A stretch of 11,087 nt of DNA from Gamarada debralockiae (lineage: Eukaryota; Ascomycota; Leotiomycetes; Helotiales; Hyphodiscaceae): the NCBI GenBank assembly GCA_002803225.1, contig NXFV01000842.1, forward strand, positions 1 to 11,087. Direction: 5' to 3'. This document shows positions 9,420-11,087 of the stretch, piece by piece. Within the stretch, counting starts at the first letter, position 1, and the number at the start of each line of letters is the position of its first letter. A model generated the notes under the pieces. The model was not told the DNA's origin and did not search any database. It saw only the letters and a program-made list of their open reading frames with translations. The position numbers were made by a program, and so were the translations under genes.

Positions 9420-10026
9420 TTATATATAAAATAAATAATTAAAAAGAAATATTACTTTATCAAAAGAATCCTTATTTATAACTACTACTATAATTATATA
9501 ATTATCCCTTAATAACGTTAATATTATTAACTTTATTACTTTTAAACCCTTTAAATAAAGTAAATAATTTAAGTATTAATATAAGTAAGTTGTAATTAAC
9601 TCACTAGGCTCTTATAATTACCTTTTAATTTTTATAAAAGAAGAGCTTTTAAACTTCTCTTTAACCCTTTAACTCTTTAACTTTTTAATAACTCCTTTAA
9701 TTAACTTCTTCCTTATTAATAACTTTATTAATAATATTATTTTCTCTTCTTTCGCTCTTTTGCTATTAATTTAATCTTACCTTAGCTTAATTAAGTATCT
9801 CTTTCCTATTATTATTATTAATTAGTTTTAAATATAAACTTCGATCTCCTTATTTTAGCCTTTAATCTTATAATATATTTCCTTAGAAGTTATACTTCCT
9901 TTTACTATATAAATAATCTAATATTCTTTAAAGTTCTTTTTATTAATCTATAATATCTCCTTATCTCTTTTATAGTTAATATATTAAGAAGTTTCTTCTC
10001 TTTTCCTTTCCTTTTATATTAACTAA

Positions 10027-10124
10027 GTTAACTATATATTTAAGTTTATCTTTACTTTAAATTAAGCTTTTTAACTCTTCTAATCTTTAAATATACTCTT
10101 TATTTTTAACTTAGCCTTTAAATA
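10027..10124 (+). repeat. Diverged ~100-bp direct repeat, copy 1
   Basis: This matches 10168-10264 at an offset of 140-141. Shared anchors are GTTAACTATATAT (10027), TCTTTACTTTAAATTAA (10049) and TTAAATATACTC (near 10087), ending in CTTTAAAT or CTTTTAAAT. Most differences are T/C or A/G. The unit has no recognised function. Confidence 0.75.
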
Positions 10125-10167
10125 AAAACCTCTCCTCTTCCTTTATTCCTTCTTAAGTTAACTTTAA

Positions 10168-10264
10168 GTTAACTATATATATAGTTTTATCTTTACTTTA
10201 AATTAAACTTTTGACTTTCTTAATCCTTAAATATACTCCTTATCCTTAATCTAGCTTTTAAATA
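10168..10264 (+). repeat. Diverged ~100-bp direct repeat, copy 2
   Basis: This is the second copy of 10027-10124 in the same orientation, separated from it by about 43 bp. That spacer itself contains a further AAGTTAACTTTAAGTTAAC partial repeat at 10155-10173. The last words recur once more just downstream (about 10257-10305), so the block may be the remains of a longer array. Confidence 0.75.
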
Positions 10265-10970
10265 TACTCCTTCCTTTAAATTAACTTCTTGGCCTTTAAA
10301 TATATACTTTATTCTTTATTCTTTCTTTTCTTTTCCTTATAACTTCGATATTACTTTCTCTTAAACTAGCTTTACTATACTAACTTCGCTATATAAAGGT
10401 TAACCTCTCTTTAAATATATATACTCTTAGGTAAATAAATAAAGGCTTTATAAAGTATTTATATCCTTTTCTCTTAATAAGATATTAGTTTATAAAGACA
10501 TACTTAAAACTACTTAGATGCCTCTTAGATACTTCTTTAAATATACTTCCTTCGGGAAAATATAATATTTAGTTATAAGTCGTCTCTCCTAAGCTCTTAC
10601 TATAGTCTCCTTTATAGTAAGCTTTAGCCCTTTATATATCTATATCTTATTAAGACTTTATCCTTCCTTATTATTTCTTTCTACTAAAGTAATTAAATCC
10701 TTTATTACTATCTTCTTTAGTATAGTCCTTAATTATCCCTTTTATTAGCTATTAATTAACTCTTTTAAGTTAAATATATATACTAAGTATTAGTGTCTTA
10801 AGCAAGCGTCTATATATATTATTTTATAGCTACTTATTTTATATTTAGCCTTTTAATATTAGCTTAAGCTCTTATTACTCATTTAAGCTAAGTTTAGTAA
10901 AACTCTTTTATACTTTAGAGTATTACCCGATAGATATACTCTCTATATACACCCCTTCTTTAGCTAATAC

Positions 10971-11025
10971 CTAGACTAGACTCTAGATTTTCCTAGATTC
11001 TATACTAGTTAGACTAGCCCCTTAA
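10971..11025. repeat. Degenerate flank of the minisatellite
   Basis: CTAGACTAGA, TCCTAGATT, ATACTAGTTAGACTAG and CCCCTTAA resemble scrambled or mutated pieces of the 18-bp unit that follows. The segment is probably the decayed edge of the array, though the match is loose. Confidence 0.4.
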
Positions 11026-11087
11026 ACTAGTCTCCTTCCCTAGACTAGTCTCCTTCCCTAGACTAGTCTCCTTCCCTAGACTAGTCT
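11026..11087 (+). repeat. 18-bp minisatellite, 3.4 copies, continues past window end
   Basis: The unit ACTAGTCTCCTTCCCTAG is repeated exactly at 11026-11043, 11044-11061 and 11062-11079, with an 8-bp partial copy to the window end. Each junction creates the perfect palindrome AGACTAGTCT (11042-11051, 11060-11069, 11078-11087). The copies are identical, so the array is young or kept uniform, unlike the diverged repeats beside it. Its full length is not visible. Confidence 0.95.

Larger units (their letters stand above)
9247..9430. other. Right flank of the element, lightly mutated
   Basis: This flank keeps CpA/TpG steps (AAAGACAAAA near 9285, GGCATA near 9306, TTTGTCCCC near 9356, TTTGTACTT near 9371), so it differs from the element interior. 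TATATTTGT occurs twice, at 9351-9359 and 9367-9375. It contains the hairpin at 9300-9323 and the A/G microsatellite at 9393-9419. No reading frame is present. It may be the end of a neighbouring repeat, but no partner copy lies in the window. Confidence 0.4.
9431..10960. other. Pyrimidine-rich non-coding block outside the element
   Basis: No gene is supported. The + strand is dominated by T and C with recurring words such as CTTTAAATATACTCCTT (variants near 10085, 10225, 10257, 10295 and 10535), CTTTAAC and TTAATAACT. Stops occur in all frames. CpA and TpG are again rare, though AGACATAC near 10496, AGATGCC near 10516 and GTGTCTTAAGCAAGCG near 10793-10808 survive. The recurring words suggest an old, diverged satellite or a nested repeat. 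A relic of a minus-strand gene rich in purine codons is the alternative. Confidence 0.45.

Noticed and set aside
1..11087. Mitochondrial or organellar AT-rich genome
   Set aside because: No open frames, tRNAs or rRNAs are present. The AT bias is specific to loss of CpA/TpG with gain of TpA, and the inverted-repeat differences are all C-to-T type, pointing to nuclear RIP rather than organellar composition.
11026..11087. CRISPR array
   Set aside because: The 18-bp units are directly adjacent with no unique spacers, so this is a tandem minisatellite.
11026..11087. Telomeric repeat
   Set aside because: The unit does not contain TTAGGG/CCCTAA in tandem; CCCTAG occurs once per 18 bp within a longer unrelated unit.

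Overview
This window looks like heavily mutated, non-coding repeat DNA from a filamentous ascomycete fungus, most likely an AT-rich heterochromatic or subtelomeric block shaped by repeat-induced point mutation (RIP). The evidence is compositional. CpA and TpG are almost absent over kilobases and TpA is everywhere, so TAA and TAG occur every few codons in all six frames while TGA is rare. That is the expected result of C-to-T change at CpA on both strands. No intact gene, tRNA, rRNA or CRISPR array is visible. The organism assignment is inferred from this signature alone.

Layout. (1) Positions 2-160 and 9087-9245 are long inverted repeats with no gaps between them. They match at 145 of 158 compared positions, and all 13 differences are transitions in CpA or CpG context. 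They bracket about 9.2 kb and are best read as the terminal inverted repeats of a large, dead DNA transposon or composite element whose left end lies at or just before the window start. (2) The interior (about 161-9086) is stop-riddled and changes between pyrimidine-rich and purine-rich stretches, probably a fossil of coding strands. It holds a diverged direct duplication (5241-5415 and 5540-5714, offset 299) and two small patches where CpA/TpG survive (about 4660-4850 and 7640-7870). (3) Inside it sits a compact GC-richer block at 8040-8225 that begins TG, ends CA, and is flanked by TTAT on both sides. It is a probable solo LTR inserted after most of the mutation had happened. (4) To the right of the element, 9247-9420 is less mutated and has a hairpin and an A/G microsatellite. 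From 9430 to about 10960 the + strand is strongly pyrimidine-rich with a diverged ~100-bp direct duplication. The window ends inside an 18-bp minisatellite (11026-11087) containing a perfect 10-bp palindrome.

Nothing here works together as genes. The interest lies in the order of events: a large TIR element inserted, was mutated by RIP, and later received an LTR insertion that largely escaped. I could not identify the transposase family, because RIP has erased diagnostic protein motifs to the point where reading by eye is unreliable.
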